Shown piece after piece: positions 7,121 to 13,305 of a stretch of 21,479 bases of DNA. The notes below the pieces were generated by a model. It was not told where the DNA came from. It did no database searches and saw only the letters and a list, made by a program, of their open reading frames with translations. This DNA comes from Collinsella sp. (GTDB lineage Bacteria; Actinomycetota; Coriobacteriia; Coriobacteriales; Coriobacteriaceae). The number at the start of each line of letters is the position of its first letter. The stretch's first letter is position 1. The stretch covers positions 1 to 21,479 of the forward strand of contig JAHYYI010000026.1 of NCBI GenBank assembly GCA_019425045.1. The letters are read 5' to 3'. The position numbers and the translations under genes are program-made.

Positions 7121-8215
7121 ATGGGTCTGATTCAAAAGAAGGACGAAAAGGACGAGATCGACGGCATCCAGATCATCGAGCGCGGCGAAGGCCCCAATGG
7201 TGATGAGGACGAGAAGATCGACCTGGTCGCCGGTACGTCTGCCGAGCATATTGCAGCTGGCACGACGGCCGAGGAAGAGGACGCCCGTCTGGAGGCTCAG
7301 ATCGCCGCAGATGCCGCTGACGAGAATCTGATGCCCGAGGCCCAGGATGAGGACGACGATGCCCTGGATTCCGATGAGGGCGATCGCGCATCCAAGCACA
7401 AGAAGACGATGATTGCCGCCTTTGTAGTTGCAGTCGTGATCGCTGCCGTGGTCGGCTTCTTTATTGGCAACGGTGGTTTTGGCGGCAAGGGCGTCGGCTC
7501 GGCGACCCTCACCGAGGACCAGCTCGATTCGACCGTGGCAAGCTACAGCTACAACGGCAAGAAGAGCGACATCACCGCGCGCGAGGCCATCGAGAGCCAG
7601 TACAGCTTGGATACCGTCAAGGATAGCGACGGCAACTACACGGCTCCTTCCGCCGACGTCATCCTGTCTTACGTGCGCAACAAGATTCTGCTCGATGCTG
7701 CTGAGGACGAGGGCATTACCGTCTCCTCTAAGGAGATGAAGAAGTACGCCGAGGATTCTATCGGCACCTCGGACTACGACACCATGGCCAAGCAGTATGG
7801 CGTGTCCAAGGACCAGGCCAAGCAGATCGTCCGTCAGTCCGCGACGCTGCAGAAGCTCTACAAGAAGAAGGTGGGCGATGCTTCCGCGAGCATGCCGACC
7901 GCTCCGACCGAGCCTTCTGACGGCAACGACGACACCGCGAGCAAGGATTACGCCGATTACATCATCAACCTTGCCGGTGACGAGTGGGATAGCTCGAAGG
8001 GCACCTGGAAGGACGAGAACAGCACCTACGCTAAGGCCTTCGCTAACGATGCCTTTACCGCCGAAAGTGCCACCTATAAGCAGGCCATGACCGCCTATTA
8101 CACCGCCTATCAGCAGTACTCCTCGCAGGCCTCGAGCGCCAGCTCCAAGTGGACCGAGTATGCCAACGGCCTGTACGCCAAGGCCAACATCAGCATCTAC
8201 GGCCTGTTTGCATAA
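7121..8215 (+). CDS. Membrane-anchored SurA-N-like (chaperone-type) protein
   Basis: A 364-residue protein. Residues 1-95 are a strongly acidic cytoplasmic region, a single transmembrane helix spans ~97-115 (TMIAAFVVAVVIAAVVGFF), and the rest should be outside. Residues ~140-250 resemble the SurA/PrsA N-terminal helical domain: ILSYVRNKILLDAAEDEGITVSS, then MAKQYGVSKDQAKQIVRQS. No parvulin PPIase domain follows; instead there is a Pro/Ser/Asp linker (~257-275) and a Tyr/Ala/Ser-rich helical C-terminus. A role in folding or holding secreted proteins is inferred from this similarity only. AAGGAG (7107-7112) lies 8 nt before the start. Strong terminators on both sides suggest a single-gene unit. 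Confidence 0.75.
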   Translation: MGLIQKKDEKDEIDGIQIIERGEGPNGDEDEKIDLVAGTSAEHIAAGTTAEEEDARLEAQIAADAADENLMPEAQDEDDDALDSDEGDRASKHKKTMIAAFVVAVVIAAVVGFFIGNGGFGGKGVGSATLTEDQLDSTVASYSYNGKKSDITAREAIESQYSLDTVKDSDGNYTAPSADVILSYVRNKILLDAAEDEGITVSSKEMKKYAEDSIGTSDYDTMAKQYGVSKDQAKQIVRQSATLQKLYKKKVGDASASMPTAPTEPSDGNDDTASKDYADYIINLAGDEWDSSKGTWKDENSTYAKAFANDAFTAESATYKQAMTAYYTAYQQYSSQASSASSKWTEYANGLYAKANISIYGLFA

Positions 8216-8258
8216 AGATCTGTCTGAGCTACCGAGCGCGTAGCCGAAATATCTGAAT

Positions 8259-8296
8259 AAGCCCGCTAGAACGGACATCGTTCTAGCGGGCTTTTT
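8259..8296. terminator. Strong, probably bidirectional terminator
   Basis: A perfect 15-bp stem (8259-8273/8279-8293) around GACAT is followed by a T-run on the plus strand; A residues at its left edge give a weaker T-run on the minus strand. It separates the SurA-N-like gene from the convergent XRE/DUF2975 pair. Confidence 0.9.
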
Positions 8297-8328
8297 GCGT
8301 TTGGGCGCTGGTGGCTACATTATGCCTA

Positions 8329-8565
8329 TTAATCTTTAAGTCCAAAGAGGTTATCGGCTTCATCGTCAGGCATATATTCCAGCACATCGCCCGGTTGGCA
8401 GTCGAGTGCCCGGCATATCGCGTCAAGAGTTGAAAAGCGCACGGCAGAAACCTTGCCCGTCTTGATACGCGACATATTGACCTGGGAGATACCCACGCGT
8501 TCCGCAAGCTCTTTGGATGAGATCTTGCGTTCGGCGAGCATGCGGTCGAGCCGCAGAATAATCAT
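8329..8565 (-). CDS. Small XRE (Cro/CI) family transcriptional regulator
   Basis: A 78-residue protein that is almost entirely one helix-turn-helix domain: SKELAERVGISQVNMSRIK is the recognition unit (~17-35), followed by FSTLDAICRALDCQPGDVLEY. The match to the short YozG-like regulators that accompany DUF2975 proteins is close. It starts 9 bp after the DUF2975 stop, with its purine-rich ribosome site (AGGGGGA) overlapping that stop codon, so it is translated from the same transcript. The AT-rich palindromes at 9237-9270 are the likely operator. Confidence 0.92.
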   Translation of the reverse strand: MIILRLDRMLAERKISSKELAERVGISQVNMSRIKTGKVSAVRFSTLDAICRALDCQPGDVLEYMPDDEADNLFGLKD

Positions 8566-8574
8566 GGATTCCCC

Positions 8575-9213
8575 CTAGAGCAACTCGTCATCTTGTATTT
8601 GCAGGATACACCCGTACTGGAAGACGCTGGCAATCAGGCTAATAATCAGGCCTGCAAAGAGCATAGAGGCATCGAGCAGCTGGTCGCCAAGCGCATCCGT
8701 AAAGCTGCCGCCAAATCCTGAGAGTATTAGCCCCGTGACTATGGCACCAAAAAGTTTCACGGCGGCGCCGCCAATAAGGAACAAGTGTCCTACTTGACGT
8801 AGTGTGCGGATGCATTCGAGGTCAAAGGGCCTGCCTGCCTTTTCGATATTGGAGAATAGCCTGTATGCACTTAGCGCGATGACAAGCGCGAGGCATGTCA
8901 TCATGACGCTCCCTATGGCAGTGTGGCCGTCGTGGGCGACAAGCATAAGAGGGGTCTGTGCGTTGGTGCCGACGAGAGCGAGACACGGTCCTTCGCCAGC
9001 CTTAAGCTCTACGGATTGGAGACAGAACCCTTGGGAGAGGCTAGGCAATATGAGTAGAAGGTCGATTGCAATGACTGCGAGGAGTCCCAGGGCGAGCGCC
9101 ACGGTGGTGCAGATTGTGGCCCATTTGCAGTAGCGAGTGAACTTCCTCAGATCGGCTATTGCCTGTTCACGGTTGATGGCTTCATTCGATTTGGATACGT
9201 TCCAGCGGATCAT
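8575..9213 (-). CDS. DUF2975 family membrane protein
   Basis: A 212-residue protein with four predicted transmembrane helices (~33-56, 98-119, 142-164, 182-202). DUF2975 hallmarks are visible: GRPFDLECIRTLRQVG before helix 3, and FQYGCILQIQDDELL at the C-terminus. Function is unknown; family members are regularly paired with a small XRE regulator, as here. Start 9213 is preferred over the in-frame ATG at 9234 because GGAGGAGCT (9214-9222 on the complement) directly precedes it. Confidence 0.88.
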   Translation of the reverse strand: MIRWNVSKSNEAINREQAIADLRKFTRYCKWATICTTVALALGLLAVIAIDLLLILPSLSQGFCLQSVELKAGEGPCLALVGTNAQTPLMLVAHDGHTAIGSVMMTCLALVIALSAYRLFSNIEKAGRPFDLECIRTLRQVGHLFLIGGAAVKLFGAIVTGLILSGFGGSFTDALGDQLLDASMLFAGLIISLIASVFQYGCILQIQDDELL

Positions 9214-9236
9214 AGCTCCTCCAACCGATGTCATGG

Positions 9237-9270
9237 ATGATACTTGTATCTTATATCATACTTAATGATA
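9237..9270 (-). promoter_or_regulatory. Nested palindromes at the DUF2975/XRE promoter end, candidate operator
   Basis: In this AT-rich stretch GATAC-TT-GTATC (9239-9250) is a perfect palindrome, and TATCAT-ACTTA-ATGATA (9254-9270) is a second one. ATGATA at 9237-9242 also pairs with TATCAT at 9254-9259. Their position just upstream of the start fits an autorepressor site. Confidence 0.5.
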
Positions 9271-9461
9271 AACGATAAACAATTACAGATTAGAGTAAGT
9301 AATGTTTGTGAGACGAATAGCGAGAGCTATGGCACATTCAGGGAGTGGCAGTTTGGCGCGCGGGGGATGGACGAGTATTGAAATACCCTGCAACCGCGCA
9401 AGTGCTTCATCGAGTCTCCCCAATTCATCTAGGAAAACGGCTGCAAACGATTGCGAGTAAC

Positions 9462-9491
9462 CGGTGAACGGTCGAAAACTACCGTTCACCG
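9462..9491. repeat. Perfect 11-bp inverted repeat containing GTGAACGGT
   Basis: CGGTGAACGGT (9462-9472) and ACCGTTCACCG (9481-9491) flank 8 nt. The same element recurs in direct orientation at 9681-9690 (GGTAAACGGT) and 9703-9711 (GTGAACGGT), 22 bp apart. This arrangement suggests protein binding sites. Confidence 0.6.
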
Positions 9492-9640
9492 ATAATTTCT
9501 AAACTGGTTCTAACTGGTATTAAGTCAAAAAGACCAATTCACAAATCTTCACAATGACCTGCATTTTTTCTACACGCCATTTTTAGCCACCCTGCGTTGT
9601 TTCGACACGAAAAAAGTTCCGATCTTTCGTCAAATCATTT

Positions 9641-9652
9641 CGAAACGGTTTC
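9641..9652. promoter_or_regulatory. LacI/CcpA-like operator candidate
   Basis: GAAAC-G-GTTTC (9642-9652) is a perfect palindrome within TCGAAACGGTTTCA, similar to catabolite-responsive elements and LacI-family sites. It lies ~115 bp upstream of the PTS -10. Confidence 0.35.
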
Positions 9653-9759
9653 AAAACCGCAGGTAGAAGTGTTAATGAGCGGTAAACGGTCGATTTTTCG
9701 CCGTGAACGGTGCAAAAACGTTTTACTGTATGAATCAACGAAAGCAACCTCTTCTGTGG

Positions 9760-9768
9760 TGATATAGT
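9760..9768 (+). promoter_or_regulatory. Extended -10 promoter of the PTS operon
   Basis: TG-A-TATAGT: extended -10 TGN at 9760-9762 and TATAGT at 9763-9768. No good -35 is present, which is consistent with an extended -10 promoter or activator dependence. Transcription would start near 9775, leaving a ~140-nt leader. Confidence 0.55.
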
Positions 9769-9785
9769 GACAACAACACATCACG

Positions 9786-9798
9786 TGGTTACTACCAG
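9786..9798 (+). promoter_or_regulatory. GntR operator at the PTS promoter
   Basis: TGGTTACTACCAG: inverted repeat TGGT-TACT-ACCA at about +11 to +22. The same 13 bases recur upstream of agaS (14078-14090). The position would block transcription in the manner of a NagR/AgaR-type repressor. Confidence 0.7.
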
Positions 9799-9861
9799 TT
9801 GAGAGACCACTGGTTCTCAAAGAACGCTTTCCAAGAAGCTTTAAGGGCGATTGCCCGTTGG

Positions 9862-9904
9862 CTTCCGAACATCATCGGACTCAGATCGTACACACCTTCG
9901 GAAG
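9862..9904 (+). promoter_or_regulatory. Leader hairpin that can cover the EIIA ribosome-binding site
   Basis: CTTCCGAA (9862-9869) is perfectly complementary to TTCGGAAG (9897-9904). The latter contains the start of the EIIA Shine-Dalgarno GGAAGGG (9900-9906), so pairing would hide it. Confidence 0.4.
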
Positions 9905-9914
9905 GGAAATTTGA

Positions 9915-10358
9915 ATGGTTGGCTTTATTCTTACCGGTCATGGACAGTTCGCACCCGGCCTCGCAAGCGCTATCGCTATGGTCGCTGGCGACCAGCCCGC
10001 TTTTACCGTCGTTCCTTTTGAGGGCGACCAGGCTGCTTCCTACGGTGAGGATCTCCGCGCCGCTATTACCGCCATGCGCGAGGAGTGCGATGGCGTGCTC
10101 GTCTTTACCGACCTGCTTGGTGGTACCCCGTTCAACCAGGCAATGATGATTGCCCAGGATGTCGACAACGTCGAGATTCTGACTGGAACTAACCTTCCCA
10201 TGGTTATTGAGCTTCTGTTCCTCCGCGGCAACGCCACGCTCGCCGAGCTTGGCGAGCAGGCCGTGACCGTTGGCCAGACGGGCATCACCGCCCAGACGGT
10301 CGCTTCCGTCGCTGGTGCCGAGGAAGAGGATATCTTCGGCGACGAGGACGGCATCTAA
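9915..10358 (+). CDS. Mannose-class PTS EIIA component
   Basis: A 147-residue cytoplasmic phosphocarrier that takes phosphate from HPr and passes it to EIIB. The active-site His is H9 in FILTGHGQFA; TDLLGGTPFNQA has the conserved D66; GTNLPM is at 91-96. The last ~15 residues are acidic. The family is shared by mannose, sorbose and N-acetylgalactosamine systems; the AgaS, NagA and LacC genes nearby point to an amino sugar of the galactosamine type. The start has GGAAGGG 8 nt upstream. Its stop overlaps the YajC start by one base (TAATG). Confidence 0.93.
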   Translation: MVGFILTGHGQFAPGLASAIAMVAGDQPAFTVVPFEGDQAASYGEDLRAAITAMREECDGVLVFTDLLGGTPFNQAMMIAQDVDNVEILTGTNLPMVIELLFLRGNATLAELGEQAVTVGQTGITAQTVASVAGAEEEDIFGDEDGI

Positions 10359-10639
10359 TGGCCGATTTCGGAGCCAGTGTTCTGAGTTCCTCGGTCGCTC
10401 TTTTGGGCCTGCTTGTCATCATGGGCTTGATTTACACCATCTGGTCGCAAATCAACATGAAGAAGAAGCAGAAGTACTTCAAGGAGCTGCACACGGAGCT
10501 CAAGCCGGGTCAGGAGGTTCTTTTCGCCGGCGGTATCTACGGAACCGTCAAAGGCATCGAAGGCGAAAAGGTCCAGATCAAAGTCCGATCCGGTGCCGTC
10601 GTAGATGTTTCGCGTTACGCGATTCAGGAGATCAAGTAA
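10358..10639 (+). CDS. yajC: YajC-like small membrane protein within the PTS operon
   Basis: A 93-residue protein with one N-terminal transmembrane helix (~9-28) followed by a basic stretch (NMKKKQKYFKELHTEL) and the YajC signature LKPGQEVLFAGGIYGTVKGIEGEKVQIKV. YajC normally associates with SecDF in protein export. Here it sits between EIIA and EIIB and is translationally coupled to EIIA by a one-base overlap. No secD, secF or tgt gene is nearby. YajC-like genes accompanying mannose-class PTS operons are known, as I recall from streptococcal hyaluronan-utilisation loci, so a PTS-specific paralogue that helps insert or stabilise EIIC/EIID is plausible. Confidence 0.88.
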   Translation: MADFGASVLSSSVALLGLLVIMGLIYTIWSQINMKKKQKYFKELHTELKPGQEVLFAGGIYGTVKGIEGEKVQIKVRSGAVVDVSRYAIQEIK

Positions 10640-10675
10640 CTGTCGTCAGCAAATAACGAAAGGAAGCTGATCAAC

Positions 10676-11158
10676 ATGGCAGAACCCAACATTCTTCTTA
10701 CCCGCATCGATAACCGACTGGTTCATGGTCAGGTTGCCACCCAGTGGAACTCCACCCTGGGCTCCAACCTCATCCTCGTCGCCAACGACGACGTGGCGTC
10801 CAACACCATGCGCCAGAACCTCATGAAGATGGCCGCTCCCACCGGCGTTGCTACGCGTTTCTTCTCCCTGCAGAAGACCATCGACGTCATCGGCAAGGCG
10901 AGCCCGCGCCAGAAGATCTTCATCGTGGCCGAAACACCGGAAGACGTGCTTACGCTCGTCAAGGGCGGTGTACCTATAAAGAAGGTAAACATCGGCAACA
11001 TGCACATGTCGGAAGGAAAGCGCCAAGTCGCCACCTCCGTCGCAGTTAACGACGAGGATGTCGCTGCGTTTAAAGAGCTGCAGGAATTGGGGGTGGAGTT
11101 GGAGATCAGGCGCGTTCCGAGCACGCCTGTTGAGGACACGAGCAAGCTCTTCTCGTAA
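10676..11158 (+). CDS. Mannose/sorbose/GalNAc-class PTS EIIB component
   Basis: A 160-residue cytoplasmic phosphocarrier that phosphorylates the sugar during transport. The active-site His is H17 in LLTRIDNRLVHGQVATQW, the standard family signature. NIGNMHMSEGKRQVA in the middle and FKELQELGVELEIRRVP near the end also match the family (AgaV/AgaB/SorB type). Length is typical (about 160). AAAGGAAG lies upstream of the start. Confidence 0.93.
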   Translation: MAEPNILLTRIDNRLVHGQVATQWNSTLGSNLILVANDDVASNTMRQNLMKMAAPTGVATRFFSLQKTIDVIGKASPRQKIFIVAETPEDVLTLVKGGVPIKKVNIGNMHMSEGKRQVATSVAVNDEDVAAFKELQELGVELEIRRVPSTPVEDTSKLFS

Positions 11159-11174
11159 TCCTCATGATCCACGC

Positions 11175-11224
11175 TGTCAGGAATGAAACCCTGACATTCT
11201 GTACGTGAAATCCAAAGTGCGTAC
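11175..11224 (+). promoter_or_regulatory. Two hairpins in the EIIB-EIIC gap
   Basis: TGTCAGG/CCTGACA (11175-11181/11190-11196, loop 8 nt) is followed by GTACG/CGTAC (11201-11205/11220-11224). Neither is followed by a T-run, so RNA processing or stability control is more likely than termination. Confidence 0.45.
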
Positions 11225-11248
11225 ATACATTTTGAAAGGAGGAGCAAG

Positions 11249-12049
11249 ATGGAATACTCGATCATCCAGGTCGCTCTGGTCTTCATCGTCACGTTCGTCG
11301 CGGCAATCGACCAGTTCAACTTCCTCGAGTCTCTCTATCAGCCCATCGTCACCGGCGCCGTCATCGGTCTTATCCTTGGCGACCTCAACACCGGTCTTCT
11401 CGTGGGTGGTACTTATCAGCTCATGACGATCGGCAACATGCCGATCGGAGGCGCTCAGCCGCCTAACGCCGTCATTGGCGGCATCATGGCAGCCATTCTC
11501 GCTATCGCCACGGGCCTCGAGCCCAACGCGGCAGTCGGCCTTGCCATTCCGTTCGCTCTGCTTGGTCAGCTCGGCGTTACCCTGGTCTTCACGCTTATGT
11601 CGCCGCTCATGTCCTCCGCGGACAACATGGCTCACAACGCTGACACCAAGGGTATCGAGCGTCTGAACTACTTCGCCATGGCTCTGCTCGGCCTGATCTT
11701 CGCCGTCGTCGTCACCCTGTTCTTCATCGCTGGCGCCACCATCGGTCAGACCATCGCTTCCGCCATCCCGACTTGGCTGCAGACCGGTCTTTCCGCCGCA
11801 GGCGGCATGATGCGCTTCGTCGGCTTCGCCGTCCTGCTCAAGGTTATGATGAACCGCGATATGTGGGGCTTCTTCCTCATGGGCTTTGGCCTCGCGCTCA
11901 TCACCGTTGCCAACGATTCTCTGGCAACCCCTGCTCTGCTCATCCTCGCTCTCATCGGCTTCGGCATCGCCTTCTGGGACTTCCAGCAGCAGACCGAGCT
12001 GAAGGGTGCAGCTGTTTCTGACGGAGGTGACTTCGAAGATGGCATCTAA
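11249..12049 (+). CDS. Mannose/sorbose/GalNAc-class PTS EIIC permease component
   Basis: A 266-residue polytopic membrane protein forming the sugar channel with EIID. Family features: FVAAIDQFNFLESLYQPIVTG and LILGDLNTGLLVGGTYQLM near the N-terminus, then IGNMPIGGAQPPNAVIGG. Hydrophobic segments cover almost the whole length and the C-terminus is short and hydrophilic (QQQTELKGAAVSDGG...). AAAGGAGG is a strong ribosome site. The gene overlaps EIID by 11 bp. AgaC/AgaW and SorA are the closest named types. Confidence 0.93.
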   Translation: MEYSIIQVALVFIVTFVAAIDQFNFLESLYQPIVTGAVIGLILGDLNTGLLVGGTYQLMTIGNMPIGGAQPPNAVIGGIMAAILAIATGLEPNAAVGLAIPFALLGQLGVTLVFTLMSPLMSSADNMAHNADTKGIERLNYFAMALLGLIFAVVVTLFFIAGATIGQTIASAIPTWLQTGLSAAGGMMRFVGFAVLLKVMMNRDMWGFFLMGFGLALITVANDSLATPALLILALIGFGIAFWDFQQQTELKGAAVSDGGDFEDGI

Positions 12050-13121
12050 TGAGTATGTGATCCCGGAGCACTACGAGGATCTCACTCCTGCTCCGCAGCT
12101 CGACCAGAAGACCCTCAACAAGATGGCTTGGCGCTCCTGCTTCCTGCAGGCCTCGTTCAACTACGAGCGTATGCAGGCCGCCGGTTGGCTCTACTCCATC
12201 ATCCCCGGTCTGGAGAAGATCCACACCAACAAGAACGACCTCGCGGCTTCCATGAGCCACAACCTGGAGTTCTTCAACACTCACCCGTTCCTCGTCACCT
12301 TTGTTATGGGTATCGTGCTTTCGCTCGAGCAGAACAAGGTTGACATCCCCACGATCCGCGCCGTCCGCGTCGCCGCAATGGGCCCGCTCGGTGGTATCGG
12401 TGACGCCCTGTTCTGGCTGACGCTCGTGCCTATCACGGCCGGCATCACCTCCAACATGGCTATCAACGGTAACGCCGCTGCGCCGCTGATCTTCCTGGTG
12501 ATCTTCAACGTCGTCCAGTTCGCTCTGCGCTTCTGGCTCATGAACTGGTCCTACAAGCTTGGTACCAGCGCTATTGACGCTCTGACCGCCAACATGCAGG
12601 CCTTTACGCGTGCCGCTTCCATCATGGGCGTCTTCGTCGTCGGTTGCCTGGTCGTCACCATGGGTGGCACCCAGATCAACCTCCAGATCCCCAACGGCAC
12701 CACCCGTGGCCTCTCCGCTACTACCGTGATCGTCTCCGAGAAGGAGGCCGAGAACTTCACCGGTATGGAGGGCATCGATACCGAGACCGCTGAGGCCGGT
12801 ACCATCGCCATGACCGATGAGGACGGCAACGCCCTCACCGCTTCCGATGCCGACGGCAACGCTGTCGAGTGCGGCGTCACCGATCTGGGCAACGGCATGG
12901 AGTCCGTTACCTACGGCACCGTCACCGAGGATCCGGTCAACTTCTCTGTTGCCGACACCCTCAACACCATCGTCCCGAAGCTTGTCCCGCTTATGCTTAC
13001 GCTGCTGCTTTACTACATGTTCGCTAAGCACAGCTGGACCCCGACCAAGGGCATTCTGCTGCTCTTCGTTCTGGGCATCCTGGGCGCTGGCCCGCTTGGT
13101 CTCTGGCCGAGCATCTGGTAA
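12039..13121 (+). CDS. Mannose-class PTS EIID component with large hydrophilic insertion
   Basis: A 360-residue membrane protein, partner of EIIC. Family motifs: WRSCFLQASFNYERMQAAGW (31-50), FFNTHPFLVTFVMGIVLSLEQNK (78-100), MGPLGGIGDALFWLTLVPI (114-132) and LVPLMLTLLLYYMF (315-328). Typical EIID proteins are 265-305 residues. The excess is a hydrophilic insert at ~222-298 (bases ~12702-12932) between two conserved membrane parts, with near-repeated DEDGNALTASDADGNAVE. Start 12039 has GGAGGT (12023-12028) and gives the family N-terminus; it overlaps EIIC by 11 bp, indicating coupled translation. Confidence 0.92.
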   Translation: MASNEYVIPEHYEDLTPAPQLDQKTLNKMAWRSCFLQASFNYERMQAAGWLYSIIPGLEKIHTNKNDLAASMSHNLEFFNTHPFLVTFVMGIVLSLEQNKVDIPTIRAVRVAAMGPLGGIGDALFWLTLVPITAGITSNMAINGNAAAPLIFLVIFNVVQFALRFWLMNWSYKLGTSAIDALTANMQAFTRAASIMGVFVVGCLVVTMGGTQINLQIPNGTTRGLSATTVIVSEKEAENFTGMEGIDTETAEAGTIAMTDEDGNALTASDADGNAVECGVTDLGNGMESVTYGTVTEDPVNFSVADTLNTIVPKLVPLMLTLLLYYMFAKHSWTPTKGILLLFVLGILGAGPLGLWPSIW

Positions 13122-13134
13122 GGCTCTAGCTTGA

Positions 13135-13163
13135 GGGGTGTGTCCCTACGCGGCTCACACCCC
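13135..13163 (+). repeat. Hairpin after EIID
   Basis: GGGGTGTG (13135-13142) and CACACCCC (13156-13163) form an 8-bp stem with a 13-nt loop and no T-run. It lies upstream of the proper terminator and may stabilise the PTS mRNA. Confidence 0.45.
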
Positions 13164-13187
13164 GACCCCTTAAGCCATGTGTATGTT

Positions 13188-13226
13188 AAAAGCCGCGTGC
13201 TCGAAAGAGCGCGTGGCTTTTGTTTT
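13188..13226 (+). terminator. Rho-independent terminator of the PTS operon
   Basis: A 15-pair stem (13188-13202/13207-13221, including two G-T pairs) is closed by a GAAA tetraloop (13203-13206) and followed by GTTTTC. Flanking AAAA/TTTT may make it work in both directions. Confidence 0.85.
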
Positions 13227-13227
13227 C

Positions 13228-13257
13228 TTGATGATTCGGGTGTGGCAGACAGATAAT
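13228..13257 (+). promoter_or_regulatory. Promoter of the GntR regulator gene
   Basis: -35 TTGATG (13228-13233), 18-bp spacer, -10 GATAAT (13252-13257). GGGTGT (13238-13243) and ACACCC (13263-13268) form an inverted repeat astride the -10, a possible operator unlike the TGGT-TACT-ACCA sites. Confidence 0.55.
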
Positions 13258-13305
13258 GCTAAACACCCAAGGTAGTAGCCTAGTTTGAGCAAAAGGGAGG
13301 ATAGG

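Larger units (their letters stand above)
9271..9760. other. Long regulatory intergenic region upstream of the PTS operon
   Basis: No gene is supported. A 68-codon minus-strand frame at 9283-9489 has no ribosome site or recognisable family. The stretch is AT-rich from ~9490 and holds repeated GTGAACGGT elements, two AACTGGT copies 10 nt apart (9502-9508 and 9512-9518), and a cre-like palindrome (9641-9652). Confidence 0.5.

Noticed and set aside
9341..9362. Possible sigma54 -24/-12 promoter near TGGCAC and TGGCAG
   Set aside because: No GC element at the required spacing; the better promoter is the extended -10 at 9760.
9283..9489. A 68-codon minus-strand frame in the PTS upstream region
   Set aside because: No ribosome site and no family; it overlaps the 11-bp inverted repeat and is better read as regulatory DNA.
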